64,000 nt of DNA from Hippopus hippopus (GCA_946811185.2 OX328102.1:15811194-15875193); one strand, 5' to 3'; counted from the stretch's first letter, positions 10,584 through 21,361 are shown. A program made the numbers and translations. The notes: generated by a model not told the origin, from the letters alone.

Positions 10584-10860
10584 TGAGCCTTGCTGTGTAA
10601 AATAAGGGGTGCTTTATGCATTTGCAAAAAGTATCGACCCATGTCAGCCTGCGCAGTCCGCGCAGGCTGACATGGGTCGAAACTTTCTGCTATTGGTCAA
10701 TATTTTGCATGTCAAAGGACCGATGTACCTCAAGATTCATTCGGTTGTTAGACAAAATAGATTATATGGACCTATATAGATCTGTAATACTGTGATGTCT
10801 TGTTTGGTATCATGCGTTACGGAGATGCATTAAGCCCCCTTTTTCCAGAGCGTGACTCAT
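10584..10860 (+). mobile_element. MITE family A, copy 5
   Basis: Short arm first (TGAGCCTTGCTGTGTAAAAT). Perfect GC hairpin CAGCCTGCGCAGTCCGCGCAGGCTG, then TCAATATTTTGCATGTCAAA. Ends AGAGCGTGACTCAT. Confidence 0.85.
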
Positions 10861-10921
10861 ATTTTTCTGATCGGTTCAACCATTTGGTTTAGCCAATTAG
10901 AAATTACATTTAACATTTTGA

Positions 10922-11182
10922 TTCATGCTTTGTGAAAAGGAGGTTAAAATGCATCTACAAAAAGTATCGACTCATGTCAGCCTGCGCAGTCTGCGCAGAC
11001 TGACATGGGTCGAAACCTTTTGCTTCTGTTCAATTTTCTACATGTCAAAAGACCATTGTACCTTATGATTCTGCAGGTTGTTCTACAAAATGGATTTAAT
11101 GGATCCACAATCATGTAATGACTTACTTGGTTTAATATATCATGGAGATGGATTAATTCCCTTTTTGCCATAACACGGCTCA
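10922..11182 (+). mobile_element. MITE family A, copy 6
   Basis: Only 60 bp after copy 5 and in the same orientation. Left end TCATGCTTTGTGAAAAGGAG, right end CATAACACGGCTCAT. Confidence 0.8.
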
Positions 11183-11724
11183 TTTAAAAAAAAGATCTTC
11201 CGAAATCTAACAATTTTCAGATTCTTTTTATCACATGAATTTATATCAAGAATTTTACTTGTAGTGACTAGACCTATATGCAAAACCCACATATTCTCGA
11301 ATAAGACCGGTTCAATCCTTCAACAGTAGTGTACGATTTGGATGAAAGTAGTTCCAAATAAGCTGACACATAACTATGGAACACACCTAAGCTTTACCAC
11401 GATCACCAATTTTGAGTGTTAAACTTAACGGTAAATTTGTGAAATATCTAAAAATTAATGTTGTTTAACAATGAACACAGAAATTTAAAGCACTGTAGGG
11501 ACCGTGTAAAAAATGTGCATTCTTCTCAAGACCGAGTACTCCTTTTGTGGGCACTAAAATGGAGATCAGGGTCAATGTTAATAAAACTGTTTTCATGTTC
11601 AACTCATCTGAGCATGAAATTTTAAAAATATATACAGAATAATCAAGGGCCCATTCAACCCATTGCTATACAGGCTTAAGAATAACAGTAAGTGATACAA
11701 AGAGACACAAAACCGAAAATCTGG
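11183..11724. other. No recognisable feature
   Basis: No ORF with family resemblance and none of the local repeat words. Confidence 0.5.
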
Positions 11725-11905
11725 ATGTAGAAAGTTTTTGAAAACTTGGTAAGATAAGAAGAAAACGCTCATAATATGGGATTTCTTCATGCGCCAAAAT
11801 GTTTTGTATCAGTTCATAGACAAATCCAATCACTTGGGCCATATTTATTTTCGATGCTTTCAATTAGAACAAGTTTAAAATTCGGTTGTCTTTTCGAATA
11901 GTTTT
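11725..11905 (+). mobile_element. MITE family C, copy 5 (diverged)
   Basis: AAAACTTGGTAAGATAAGAA and a decayed right half (CGCCAAAATGTTTTGTATC), then long-arm words GGGCCATATTTATTTTCGAT. It lies directly before a family B copy. Confidence 0.5.
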
Positions 11906-11922
11906 TCTTCGTCTGGTGAAAA

Positions 11923-12136
11923 ATTAACCCTTAGGCTGCTCAGCACGACTCACTGACCTTTTGCGGACCGTGTAGATCAAGATCAGACTGCACAGAACGT
12001 GCAGTCTGATCTTGGATCTCCACTGTCCGATAAGGACATATTTTTCCCCCAAAAAATAATTTTGTATTAGCAACACTCGGGCTTTAACTATCGACTTAAC
12101 TAATTTAATTTTACTTATTAAGCAGGATAAGAGTTA
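11923..12136 (+). mobile_element. MITE family B, copy 4 (intact)
   Basis: Left end TTAACCCTTAGGCTGCTCAG, right end AGCAGGATAAGAGTTAA. Perfect hairpin AGATCAGACTGCAC-AGAAC-GTGCAGTCTGATCT. Good reference copy. Confidence 0.85.
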
Positions 12137-12370
12137 AGTAGAGACAGAACCCCAGTCCAAACAAACAGTTTCGAATTCCGTATCTGGGCAATGTTAATTT
12201 TAAGCTAATATAGAAAACTTAAACAACAGTTTGTTGTTTCGCTGAGGTCTCAATGGAATAGAAAAGTGGCTGTTTAGTTTCAGGATGCTTTTGTGTTTTT
12301 TGTTTTTGTTTTCGTCAGGTTATTCTAAAATTATGTCAGACAGTGATATCTTGTTACGTTTAATAGATTT

Positions 12371-12632
12371 GAGCAACGATGTAGCAAAAGGGGGCTAAAA
12401 TGCTTCTCCATGATGCATTGTACCAAGCTATTCATCACATTATTGTGGATACATAATAATAACTTAAAAGAAAAAAAAAACGACTAAATCATGAGGTAGA
12501 CTGGTCCTTGGACATACAGAAAATTGACCAATTGCGAAAAGTTTCGGCCCAGGTCAGCCTGCGCGGACTGCGCAGGCTGACCTGGGTCGATACTTTTCGC
12601 AGATGCATTAAGCCCCCTTTTCACAGAGCATG
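12371..12632 (-). mobile_element. MITE family A, copy 7
   Basis: Left end GAGCAACGATGTAGCAAAAG. Perfect hairpin CAGGTCAGCCTGCGCGG-ACTG-CGCAGGCTGACCTG around 12551-12586. The right end stops at CAGAGCATG. Confidence 0.8.
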
Positions 12633-12668
12633 TAAGTAGGTTATTTCTCTTAACTAAACTTCTAAAAT

Positions 12669-12850
12669 TTCAACGACTCCAAGCAAAACGGCTTTAGAAA
12701 ACATTGTGGGAAAATAAGAAAACGCTGGAAATCATTATTTTCTCATTTTCTCTCAATGTTTTCTACATTCTCAAAGACAAAACCGACGTCAGCGCCACAT
12801 TTACTTTGTCGTCTGCAAACGCTTTCATATTGCACGCGTATTGAAAGTTT
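12669..12850 (+). mobile_element. MITE family C, copy 6
   Basis: CAACGACTCCAAGCAAAACG, then hairpin ACATTGTGGGAAAATAAGAA...TTCTCATTTTCTCTCAATGT with a variant loop (GAAATCATTATT). The terminal TTAA ends are not found. Confidence 0.6.
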
Positions 12851-12949
12851 TTTCTGCTGGTAGATCTAAATAGTGAACAAAAAACATCGTATTCAAATAT
12901 ATTTCAGTTATAATACGGTGGCAAGTCTGTTTATCTATTCATACTATCC

Positions 12950-13150
12950 AGTGCTACACCCAACATTCTTTCCAAGTCACTGGCTGCTTTCCCACAGAAG
13001 CAGGGCAGGAACATTGTTAACATGTGAGAGAGGATTAAGACCTTGATGACTTGCATCAGCCTTCAGAAAGAACATCGCCCTTTTCGAGATTCGAACTCGA
13101 AGTCTAGGTAAGCTAGTCCAGTAAGTTACTGTACGATGCGATCTAACTTC
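12950..13150 (-). mobile_element. tRNA-derived SINE, copy 3
   Basis: Reverse-oriented body TTCCAAGTCACTGGCTGCTT and GTGAGAGAGGATTAAGACC, then a B-box complement CGAGATTCGAACTCGAAG near 13084-13101. The tRNA head is to the right. Confidence 0.55.
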
Positions 13151-13338
13151 ATCTGTAGCCGTCGGGTTATTGCACAGGCGATCTCCCTATGGACAATACG
13201 CATGTGCTTTTATTTTTAATTTTTGGGTGCTATTATAGTTTGGTCGGTTTGTGTTTTCTTATGATTTACCTATCTGTTGCTGTCTTGTTTTGATTGCAAC
13301 CATGCATCGCACTTTCCACTTTATAAATAAAACATTAA

Positions 13339-13602
13339 GTGCCATGCTCTGTGAAAAAGAGGCTTAATGAACCTGCGAAAAGTATCGATTCAGGTCAGCC
13401 TGCGCACTCCGCGCAGGCAGACCTTGGCCGAAACCTTTCGCCATTGGTCAATTTTCTGTATGTCCAAAGACGAGTCTACCTCATGATTAAGTCGGTTGTT
13501 AAAAAAGAGTAGATATTATGGATCCCTAATCATGTGATGGCTTGCTTGATACCATGGATCACGGAGATGCATTAAGCCCCGTTTTGCCGGAGCATGGCTC
13601 AT
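13339..13602 (+). mobile_element. MITE family A, copy 8
   Basis: Left end GTGCCATGCTCTGTGAAAAA, right end GGAGCATGGCTC. Both TIRs are well preserved; the hairpin has a few mismatches (CCTGCGCACTCCGCGCAGGC). Confidence 0.85.
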
Positions 13603-13700
13603 TAGTGTAGACTATCATCTTTGTTCTATCCCATCTTCCTGTAGATTTCATTTATCTATAGATCTAGTTCAACAACCTCAAATCAAACAGATCGTTATTT

Positions 13701-13853
13701 AAGGAATGAAGAGAACTTTTTTTGTTTTCATGGAGGTATGAAAAAAAAACTAATCACACTGTATGAAACCGCGAAGCGGTTTCATACAAAAGTGTGATTA
13801 GGTTTTTTTTTTCATACCTCCATGAAAACAAAAAAAAATTCTCCTCATGCCTT
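13701..13853. repeat. Large foldback palindrome
   Basis: Arms of about 70 bp: AAGGAATGAAGAGAA...GTTTTCATGGAGGTATG at the left is answered by CATACCTCCATGAAAAC...CTCCTCATGCCTT at the right. The centre is GTATGAAACCGC-GAA-GCGGTTTCATAC. Homopolymer runs within the arms differ by one or two bases. No family resemblance to A-E. Confidence 0.8.
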
Positions 13854-14450
13854 ATAATTCAATATCACAGAAAACAAATATGCACTTAAATTTTACTCTG
13901 TTTTTTTTTTGTAAATCCAACATTGCGTATTTAGTTAACGTCCATTTCATTGATAATTCATAGCGCGGTAAATCTGCTTGTTTATGACGTAATAATGACG
14001 TAAATTCATGACGTCATTATAGTATTGAACATTGGCAGATTTAGTAGATTTATTATTTGAAGTTCAATACGCTAGAATTAGTAGAAAATAAGTTTGTTAG
14101 GACCCAGCAAAGTGACAATAAGTTTAAGCTCTCTTTTTGAATTTACTGTTGGATATTTTTTTCAATGTTCAGAGAAAATAAATTTAGCTAGCAATTTGAA
14201 ATTCGGACTGGATATAAAATCAGACAGAAAAACATTATTGAATCTCGTATACATGTTTGTTTACATTAGTTTGACTGAAAAAGTAGTTCCGGCACTGCTT
14301 AATTTTTTTTCATGGAACTAGATCTATGAAAAAAAAATTTCAGCCAATGAGAACTCGCCAATGTTCATGAAAAAAACTAATATTGAATTATTCTGAATAT
14401 AAAACAACTCGAGACCAAAGATACTACTTATCTTCCGAAACCATGAACAC
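13854..14450. other. Unannotated stretch with CRE-like sites
   Basis: Three TGACGT motifs cluster at about 13985-14020 (TGACGTAATAATGACGTAAA, then ATGACGTCAT). A plus-strand 75-codon frame at 14094-14321 has no recognisable motif. Confidence 0.4.
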
Positions 14451-14653
14451 GTAAGCCTTATCCTGATAAACAAGTGGAATGAAGCCAATAGTAAAAACCC
14501 AAGTTGTGTTATTTCAAATGTATTTCGGGGGAAAGATTTCTGCATATCGGATAGTGTAGATCCAAGATCAGACTGCACGTTCTGTGCAGTCTGATCTTGA
14601 TCTACACAATCCGCTAAAGGTCCTTGAGTCGCGCTAAGCAGCCTAAGGCTTAA
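14451..14653 (-). mobile_element. MITE family B, copy 5
   Basis: The left arm is diverged (GTAAGCCTTATCCTGATAAAC). Perfect hairpin AGATCAGACTGCACG-TTC-TGTGCAGTCTGATCT near 14566-14600. Right end CTAAGGCTTAA. Confidence 0.75.
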
Positions 14654-15203
14654 AATAAACTTTATCTGAAACATTTTTCGTATGAAATACTGCATCAAAA
14701 GTTCTTGTGACTACATGTGGTTGCTTTACTGTTTGTATCAAGGTATTTATGTCCTTCCTGATTAATAACTTGGATTTCATAAACTAAAAAAAATTGAACG
14801 CAAGAAAATTGCCTTCCATCCGAATCAATCAATCAAACTTCATCGAGTCCTACGGCCTGACCACTGTACAACGGTAGCAGATACACTGCTGGCAGAGTGA
14901 AATAACAACTACATGTATATTAACAACTCTTATATGCCTGTGTTTATGTTTTCATTGAGTCAGTATTGGTAAAAAATATCACAACTATCACAATGGAATC
15001 TCTGTGGATATAAGTTTGTTATTGCATGTAATAGTTAAACGCTAAGAAGTCAAAATTAAACGATTTAAACAGCCAAAAGGATTGAGCGTAAAGACTAAAT
15101 AGCGTTATACATTGTATCGGAAAATTGGACAAGGAGTCAGATTTTCAGATCTATATATATGCATCGCACATGTAATCAACATTTTCATCAGATACTATAT
15201 AAA
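14654..15203. other. No recognisable feature
   Basis: Unique AT-rich sequence; nothing supported on either strand. Confidence 0.5.
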
Positions 15204-15457
15204 TGAGCCTCGCTCTGGCAAAAGGGGGTTTAATGCATCTCCCTGATGCATGATGCTAAGCAGGTCATCACATAACTATGGGTCCATAAAATTCATTTCG
15301 TATAACAACCGATAAAATCATGAGGTACAATGGCCCTTTTACTAGCAGAAAACTGACCGATAGCAAAAAGTTTCGGCCCAGATCAGCTTGTGCAGGCTGA
15401 TCTTAGTCGATACTTTTTGCAGATGCATTAAGCCCCTTTTTCACAGAGCATGGCTCA
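15204..15457 (-). mobile_element. MITE family A, copy 9
   Basis: TGAGCCTCGCTCTGGCAAAA to CAGAGCATGGCTCA. The hairpin is shortened (GATCAGCTTGTGCAGGCTGATC), having lost the GC loop segment. Confidence 0.8.
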
Positions 15458-15493
15458 AATACTAATAACATGCAATGTTAAAACAATAACTCT

Positions 15494-15585
15494 CGCAAAG
15501 GAAGCAGAGCGAATTCTGACAACATTGTGACAAATAGGAAAATTACTCGTAACGAACAATTTATCCTCTTGCCACAATATCCTCA
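15494..15585. repeat. Family C-like variant hairpin fragment
   Basis: ACATTGTGACAAATAGGAAAATTACTCG-TAA-CGAACAATTTATCC..., related to the variant at 18.93 kb. The ends are not preserved. Confidence 0.45.
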
Positions 15586-16029
15586 CATGTATCCAGTGCA
15601 TTAAACCTTAATTCAAGTTAATTTTCTTTTACTGGAATGTTTTATGGATGTGCCTACCGCAAAGTGGCTTCAAGCGGGAATCAGATAATACTTTCAACAG
15701 GTGAATCGTTGCATCGTTTCTGCTATCGATTGCTGTCCAGGGACTTGTTTCGGTAAACTACTCTGTTTTTTCTCGGTGGGTAGGCGGTGTAGATTTTATC
15801 ATGATTTTTTTACCGCTATATGATTATAATGTTAGTTTCCCTCTGCTCAGATAAAGCTGGCAATAAATGGTGTATCGCCTCGTAAAACCCATTTCAGGCA
15901 CATCTTGATCTCTGATATTCTTACCGAAGAATGCAGACTAAGATCAATCTGCGCTTTCGATCTTTCTCCAATATTCTCAATGTGACTTCTTGCTGGATTT
16001 TTTGCTGTACTCGTTGACTAAAATGTATC
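15586..16029. other. No recognisable feature
   Basis: No supported gene or repeat. Confidence 0.5.
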
Positions 16030-16289
16030 AGTCATTCTCAGGCAAAAGGGTGCTTAATGCATTATCTGTGATACATGATACCAAGCAAGTCATTGCATAA
16101 TCATGTATCCATAATAGCCATTTTAACAACCGACTTAATCTTGAGGTAGACTGGTCTTTGGACATACAGAAAACTGATTAATAGCGAAAAGTTTCGGCTC
16201 AGGTCAGCCTGCGCGAACGCGCGCAGGCTGACCTGGGTCGATACTTTTCGCAGATGCATCAAGCTTCCTCTACATCGAGCATGACTCGT
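16030..16289 (-). mobile_element. MITE family A, copy 10
   Basis: Left end CATTCTCAGGCAAAAGGGTG. Hairpin CAGGTCAGCCTGCGCG-AAC-GCGCGCAGGCTGACCTG. Right end CGAGCATGACTCG. Confidence 0.8.
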
Positions 16290-16480
16290 ATATGACACTC
16301 GCGAAGGCTGGGGTCATATAATTTTAGTCAACTGATTTGATAAAAAGCATAATACATAAACACTAATGTAAGATCTTCTATAAAGAACACGATATGTAGA
16401 AATGTAATTTAACTCCTGCGCTTCTAACTAAATAAAACTGACCTTTTATACGGACGAAAACCTCCAATTTTGGGGGAATG

Positions 16481-16564
16481 GGATCCACAGAAGGCTGTGC
16501 AGGTTGACCCAAGTCGATACCTTTTACAGACACATTCAACTCCATTTTCACAGAACTTTGCTCT
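16481..16564 (-). repeat. Family A right-end fragment
   Basis: GGCTGTGCAGGTTGACCCAA, then GTCGATACCTTTTACAGACAC and CACAGAACTTTGCTC. Confidence 0.55.
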
Positions 16565-16847
16565 TATCTATCAGACAAAACAATTGGAATTCTGAGTCCA
16601 AATAGCTGATTTCCCGCGAGAATAATTTTGAAACCGGGACAGTCTAAAATCCCCCTTTTTTGTATCGACAGCTTACCGTGTATAATAGTAATCTCAAAGC
16701 ATTCTATCTCGTTTGTGTCTTTCCCCCACTCCCCACCTTGGGCAAGAATACCCGAAATACATTCTTATAAGCAGATTTGTATCCAGTATTGGTTAAGTCT
16801 GATAAATTTTGTATTTCTATTTTGGTCACCTTTTTCCTATTTATCAA

Positions 16848-16997
16848 TATTCTGCATGACATAGGACTGGTGTATCACATAATTCAGTCGGTTGTTCCAC
16901 AAAATGGGTTTTATGGATCCATAATTATCTGACGACTTGCGTGGTACGATGCATAGCAGAGATGCATAGAATCCCCTTTCGTCGGATGGCCGCTCAT
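16848..16997 (+). repeat. Family A long-arm fragment
   Basis: TATTCTGCATGACATAGGAC through GGATGGCCGCTCAT. Truncated just beyond the hairpin and abutting a family D element. Confidence 0.6.
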
Positions 16998-17000
16998 AAA

Positions 17001-17263
17001 TGGGTTGCAACACGTGAAAAGGGGCATTCGGACATTTGCGTAAAGTGTCGTTTCGGATCAGCCTGCGCAGTCCGCGCAGGCTAATCCGAGACGGCACTTT
17101 CCGTTTTTATGTAATTTTCTGTTTCACACAGGTCTACTGTAGGAAAAAATCTAATGTAGTCGTAAAGTGCCGTCTCGGATTAGCCTGCGCAGACTGCGCA
17201 GGCTGATCCGAGACGACACTTTACGCAAATGTCCGAATGCCCCTTTTCGCGTGTTGCAACCCA
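17001..17263. mobile_element. MITE family D, copy 1 (double hairpin)
   Basis: Defines family D. The TIRs are TGGGTTGCAACACGTGAAAAG and CTTTTCGCGTGTTGCAACCCA. Internal to each is GGGGCATTCGGACATTTGCG followed by a hairpin with core AGCCTGCGCAGTCCGCGCAGGCT. The two hairpins (about 17044-17100 and 17165-17222) are near copies in inverted order, joined by an AT-rich linker with TAGATTTTTTCCTAC-type sequence. No coding capacity. Confidence 0.8.
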
Positions 17264-17578
17264 ATTTTTAATGATATCGCTAGCATTCCTTTGATTAATG
17301 CAAGCAATAAGGTTGGGCAAAGTGTTTGAGGTGCTGTGTCTAGGCACTGCTGTGCTGTATATATCAGTTGAGGCTGACGCTTTTTTGTTGAACGTCGGAC
17401 GCCTGAGTATGTATGTCTGTATACGGTGTCACAGCTGGGAGTATTCGCCATATTTGTCTGGTTGTTCCTAATAGTTCTTTGCTTCGGCTTGCTGGTCGTG
17501 ATGTCAACAGAAGAGCATCACTTATACACAAAAGTATTACATCTAGTGGATGCACGTCTACAGTCATGTTTAAATCTC

Positions 17579-17696
17579 TGTCTGTCTGTCTGTCCGTCCG
17601 TCCGTTTCTGATTCTGTCTCCTCATTTCCCTCTCCGTCTCTCTCTTTCTATGTCTCGGTCTCTCTCGGTCTCGGTCTCTCTTTCTCTCTCTCTCAT
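17579..17696. repeat. (CTGT)n/(CCGT)n then CT-rich tract
   Basis: TCTGTCTGTCTGTCTGTCCG, then about 65 bp of TCTC/TCGGTCTC repeats. Confidence 0.9.
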
Positions 17697-17976
17697 TCTG
17701 CAACATCGACATATATTGTAACATAAAATGGTCCTTGGTTTAATACCGAAGAAAAAAAAAAACTTTGTTTTCCTCGTAAAAGTACGCACCTATCTGATTT
17801 GTAATTCTCTTATTATCGAACATGACTCATATTCCACTCCGTTGCTGATCTTATCAAGATATGACAAGAATTTATTTTAGAAACAGACACTTGGCACGTC
17901 AAATATCTATAGGTTTAATCATTTAATACCTGGAACTGATAGCGACAGTTTAAACGTCTGTCTACATGGTTTCCAT

Positions 17977-18188
17977 TTAACCCCAAGGCTGCCAAGCGGG
18001 ACTCACTGACCTTTTGCGGACAGTGTAGATCAACATCAGACTGCACAGAATGTGCAGTCTGATGTTGGATCTACACTGTCCGATAAGGAGATATTTTTCT
18101 CCAAAAGAATATGTTTGAAATAGCATTATTCGGGTTTTTGCTATCGGCTTGAAAGTTTCATTTAACTTATTTAGCAGCATAAAGGTTA
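17977..18188 (+). mobile_element. MITE family B, copy 6
   Basis: TTAACCCCAAGGCTGCCAAG to AGCAGCATAAAGGTTAA. Hairpin ACATCAGACTGCACAG-AA-TGTGCAGTCTGATGT with compensated changes in both arms (ACATC...GATGT in place of AGATC...GATCT). Confidence 0.85.
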
Positions 18189-18926
18189 ATCTGAAGAATT
18201 CCATAATGTACGGAATAAAAAATTTCAGTAAAAAAGACCTGTTAATTCAATTGGAAATTTCCTTACTTTCTACATCTAGAATTAGACAACACACGAAATT
18301 AAGTTAAGTTCGTTTTTTCGTCAGTACTATTTCACTAAGTATCAGACAGTCAGTGTAACGGGTCTTTTCACAAATTCTTCACAGTACAATTGACTTTTCC
18401 CCGCTATTTTTTAATATCATTCAAGCTTTTATTCAAGTGTGATTCATTTGAAATTACTAATTTTTACGGCGTGCTCCGGTTACTCAGCCCTCTTATTGAT
18501 TTTAAATGAAATAATACAATTATAACGTGTTACTAATATAAATTTCATTTAAGTCTTTCAATTCATTAAAGATTCATTCACGTTTATGGAATTTTATATG
18601 TATATATGTTAAGTTTTTCTCTCAAAACATACATTGTCTCAATAATTTCCGAACAACCCTCGTATGCCCACGCTAAGACAGTACTTCGTGTCAATAGGCG
18701 TCAAAAGCATTGTGTAATAATGACTTTTAAAACTTTACTGTATCGAAAATTTAGATCGTAGAAAAAATATTTCCATAAAACTTATCCCCGTGTGGGTAAT
18801 CATGAAATTCATGTTTAAGTTTTAACTCTTTGCATAATGACACATTTTTGGGCTGATAGTTTTTCGTAAATATTGTTGCAGTCAAAGAAACAGCCACAAG
18901 CCATGATCATGGCGTAGAGAGAACAG
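18189..18926. other. No recognisable feature
   Basis: About 740 bp of AT-rich sequence without a supported gene or repeat. Confidence 0.5.
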
Positions 18927-18927
18927 A

Positions 18928-18994
18928 GAAAACATTGTGGCAAAAAGAGAAATTGCTCGGAACGAGCAATTTCTCTTTTTGCCGCAATGTTTTC
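18928..18994. repeat. Family C-like variant hairpin
   Basis: GAAAACATTGTGGCAAAAAG...AATTGCTCG-GAA-CGAGCAATT...CTTTTTGCCGCAATGTTTTC. The outer 12 bp match family C but the inner arm is different, a subfamily also seen at 15.5 kb. Confidence 0.7.
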
Positions 18995-19520
18995 AAAACC
19001 CATCTATGGCAGATGCCTCATGATAATTCAACGATAGAAAAGAGAGTAACGGTGGGGGTTATGAACGCATATCTATGAAAAAAGCTCAGGAGTTAATTCA
19101 CGTTAAGTGATCAAAACTAGCCATATTCAAAAGATTAACATTTTCATTTGAAGAATCCGCCAATCTGGTGCCGAATTACATTAATTCTTCGAGCAAAGTC
19201 ATAAAAATTATGGCTTTTCAGAAATCGCCTCCCTATCCCAAACGCAATCTGTTTCCATGCAGATACGTACTCGTACATCTTTTTCCATTCTCCTACATTC
19301 TTGGGTTTGTCAAATCATGGATGCAAAAGGAGCAATTTATAAAGATTTCTAATTAAGTTGGCTACGGGTGACGCCTGGAATAAAACACACTTTCCTACCC
19401 TTTATGTAGTCTCATTTTACTTGTAAAAATACATCACAAATCAGCTTAAAGGTTAGTGGTTTCCTCAAATGCTCTCGCAAAAGATTTTACTCTCCCTTTG
19501 GAGCTGTGTTTTGATAAATA
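18995..19520. other. No recognisable feature
   Basis: No supported gene or repeat. Confidence 0.45.
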
Positions 19521-19726
19521 TCAGCCAAGTTCTGCGAAAAGGAGTTTTGGTGCATCCGCAAAAAGTAAAAAGCCCGCGCAGCCTGACATGGGTCAAAACG
19601 TTTTGCTTATTGTAACTTTTCTACATGTCCAAGGACCAAACTATCTCCGGATTGACTCGGTCGTTAGACAAAAAGGATTTTATGGTTCAATAATCGGAAA
19701 CCCTCTTTTGTCAGAGCAAGGCTCAT
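19521..19726 (+). mobile_element. MITE family A, copy 11 (hairpin deleted)
   Basis: TCAGCCAAGTTCTGCGAAAA to CAGAGCAAGGCTCAT. The left half of the hairpin is lost; only GCCCGCGCAGCCTGACATGG remains. Confidence 0.7.
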
Positions 19727-20008
19727 AATACATATTTACATATTGTTAATCTCGATTCGTGTTGGTTATCCATCCCCTTAAAGGAAAATTTCGGTCGTCT
19801 CCTGCAAGATTTTTTCACGATGAAATGACCGAAAGAGTTTCAGACATCCATAACGTGACGGTTGGTACTTTGCTCGGATATCATCGGTAATTTACATCGA
19901 TACGATAACGGGAAAACAGAAATCCCTTTGTAAAATAACGTTTCAGAAAAACATTATACCAATTTCCGTTTGATGTTAGCTTTCATGTATAGCCTAGAAC
20001 ATCTTCAC

Positions 20009-20098
20009 GTGCCTTTTGTGTGGATAGTGTAGATCACGATCAGACTACACGGGATATACAAATCTGATGATTAGATCAGCGCTGCCTGATATTTAGAA
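20009..20098 (+). repeat. Family B core fragment (diverged)
   Basis: TGTGGATAGTGTAGATCACG, CAGACTACACG and ATCTGATGATTAGATCAGCG. Confidence 0.45.
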
Positions 20099-20132
20099 AG
20101 ACTGAATTAGACAAATTGGTTAGAAAGGCCAA

Positions 20133-20362
20133 TAGCCCTTTACCAAACAAAAAACCGTTAGACTCGTGCAAATTCAAAGCTGTTGAAAACGACAAATTAA
20201 AAGTGCCTCAACCGATATGATTTGTCTCTGAAAAGGTAGAAAACATTGTGGTCGAAAAGGTGAAAATGCTGGTAACCAGCATTTTCACCTTTTCGACCAC
20301 AATAATTTCATAAGTCATCTTCTAAAGGGTTGTTAGAAAACGGGATTATTTGGTAAAGAGTT
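20133..20362 (+). mobile_element. MITE family C, copy 7 (variant hairpin)
   Basis: Left words AGCCCTTTACCAAACAA, right end TTGGTAAAGAGTT. Hairpin GTGGTCGAAAAGGTGAAAAT...ATTTTCACCTTTTCGACCAC, with substitutions mirrored in both arms. Confidence 0.7.
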
Positions 20363-20424
20363 CACCTGCCGTATTTGGAACTATTTACATCTGAGCATGT
20401 CCCGTTTTATCGACAGATGGATTG

Positions 20425-20733
20425 TATGGTGTTTGACGCAGTTTTCAACATGATTTCAGTTATCTTATAACGCGACAGCCAGTGCACCTATCCATGCTTT
20501 CTACGAGTTTGTTTTACTAGTACTATGCACAATATTCTTCTCATGCCACTGGCTACTTTTCCGCATGACCATCATCGAAACAATCATCAGCGGTGTCTGG
20601 CAATGACTTTTATCAACCTTCGGAGGGAAATTGGCCGAGCTTTTGGCCGAGCTGGAGATTCGAACCAGCGACCCCCTATTCTCAAGTACATGTATGCTAA
20701 CGGCTTCCTTACCGCAGCTTGGCCAGCTTTATT
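20425..20733 (-). mobile_element. tRNA-derived SINE, copy 4
   Basis: Minus strand from about 20733: GGCCAAGCTGCGGTAAGG (A-box region) and GGTCGCTGGTTCGAATCTCC (B box near 20655-20675), then CAGCTCGGCC. The body complement has GCCACTGGCTACTTTTCCGC. The 3' tail at 20430-20490 has GTGTTTGACGCAGTTTTCAA. Confidence 0.7.
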
Positions 20734-20811
20734 TGCATATAAAAAAGGTAAGGTTAAGGTAAAAAAGTGAAGGTTAAATCGCAGATAAGTTCAATTCATA
20801 CCATTTCATTA

Positions 20812-20871
20812 ATGGACTGTATGATGTTTAACGCCGTTTTCAACATTATTTCAGTTATATCGCGGAGGCGC
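20812..20871 (-). repeat. SINE tail fragment
   Basis: TGGACTGTATGATGTTTAAC, GCCGTTTTCAACATTATTTC and ATATCGCGGAGGC: a second copy of the SINE 3' tail, joined to a truncated family A element. Confidence 0.55.
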
Positions 20872-21060
20872 AAGTCAGCGCAGGCTGACCTGGGCCGAAA
20901 CTTCTTGCTTTTGGGTAAATTTTCTGCATGACAAAGGACTGATCTACCACATGATTCAATCGGTTGTGAGAGAAAATGTTTTTCATAATAGTGTAATGAC
21001 TTGCTTTGTATTATTAATGTCGGAGATGCATTAAGCCCCCTTTTGCCAGAGTATGGCCCA
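20872..21060 (+). mobile_element. MITE family A, copy 12 (5'-truncated)
   Basis: Begins inside the hairpin (AAGTCAGCGCAGGCTGACCT) and runs to CCAGAGTATGGCCCA. Confidence 0.7.
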
Positions 21061-21150
21061 TTTATATTTGGCAGCTATAGAGGGCCTTCAAACAAAATCG
21101 ATTGCTTTTTTCTGCGGTGGCCTAGCCTATCAAAGACGCTGACTAAGCAG

Positions 21151-21361
21151 TTAATTTCTTACCAAACTCTCCCGTTTTTTAACAACCAAGAAGAAGAAGC
21201 CTTTTGAAAAACCATCGTGGCAAAAGGAGAAAATGCTGGTGGATAGCATTTGCTCTTTTTGCACACAACGTTTTCTATCCTAGCAAAGACAGGTCTCACC
21301 ATTTGAGGAATATTAGATTTGCCGTCTGCAAATATTTTCAATTTGGACTAGTCCAAAGTTA
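21151..21361 (+). mobile_element. MITE family C, copy 8
   Basis: TTAATTTCTTACCAAACTCT at the left. The hairpin is diverged (ATCGTGGCAAAAGGAGAAAA / GCTCTTTTTGCACACAACG). The right end runs into an A-tract at 21361. Confidence 0.65.

Noticed and set aside
14324..14698. 124-codon minus frame
   Set aside because: Crosses a family B element and AT-rich flank; no domain, and similar frames arise at other B copies.
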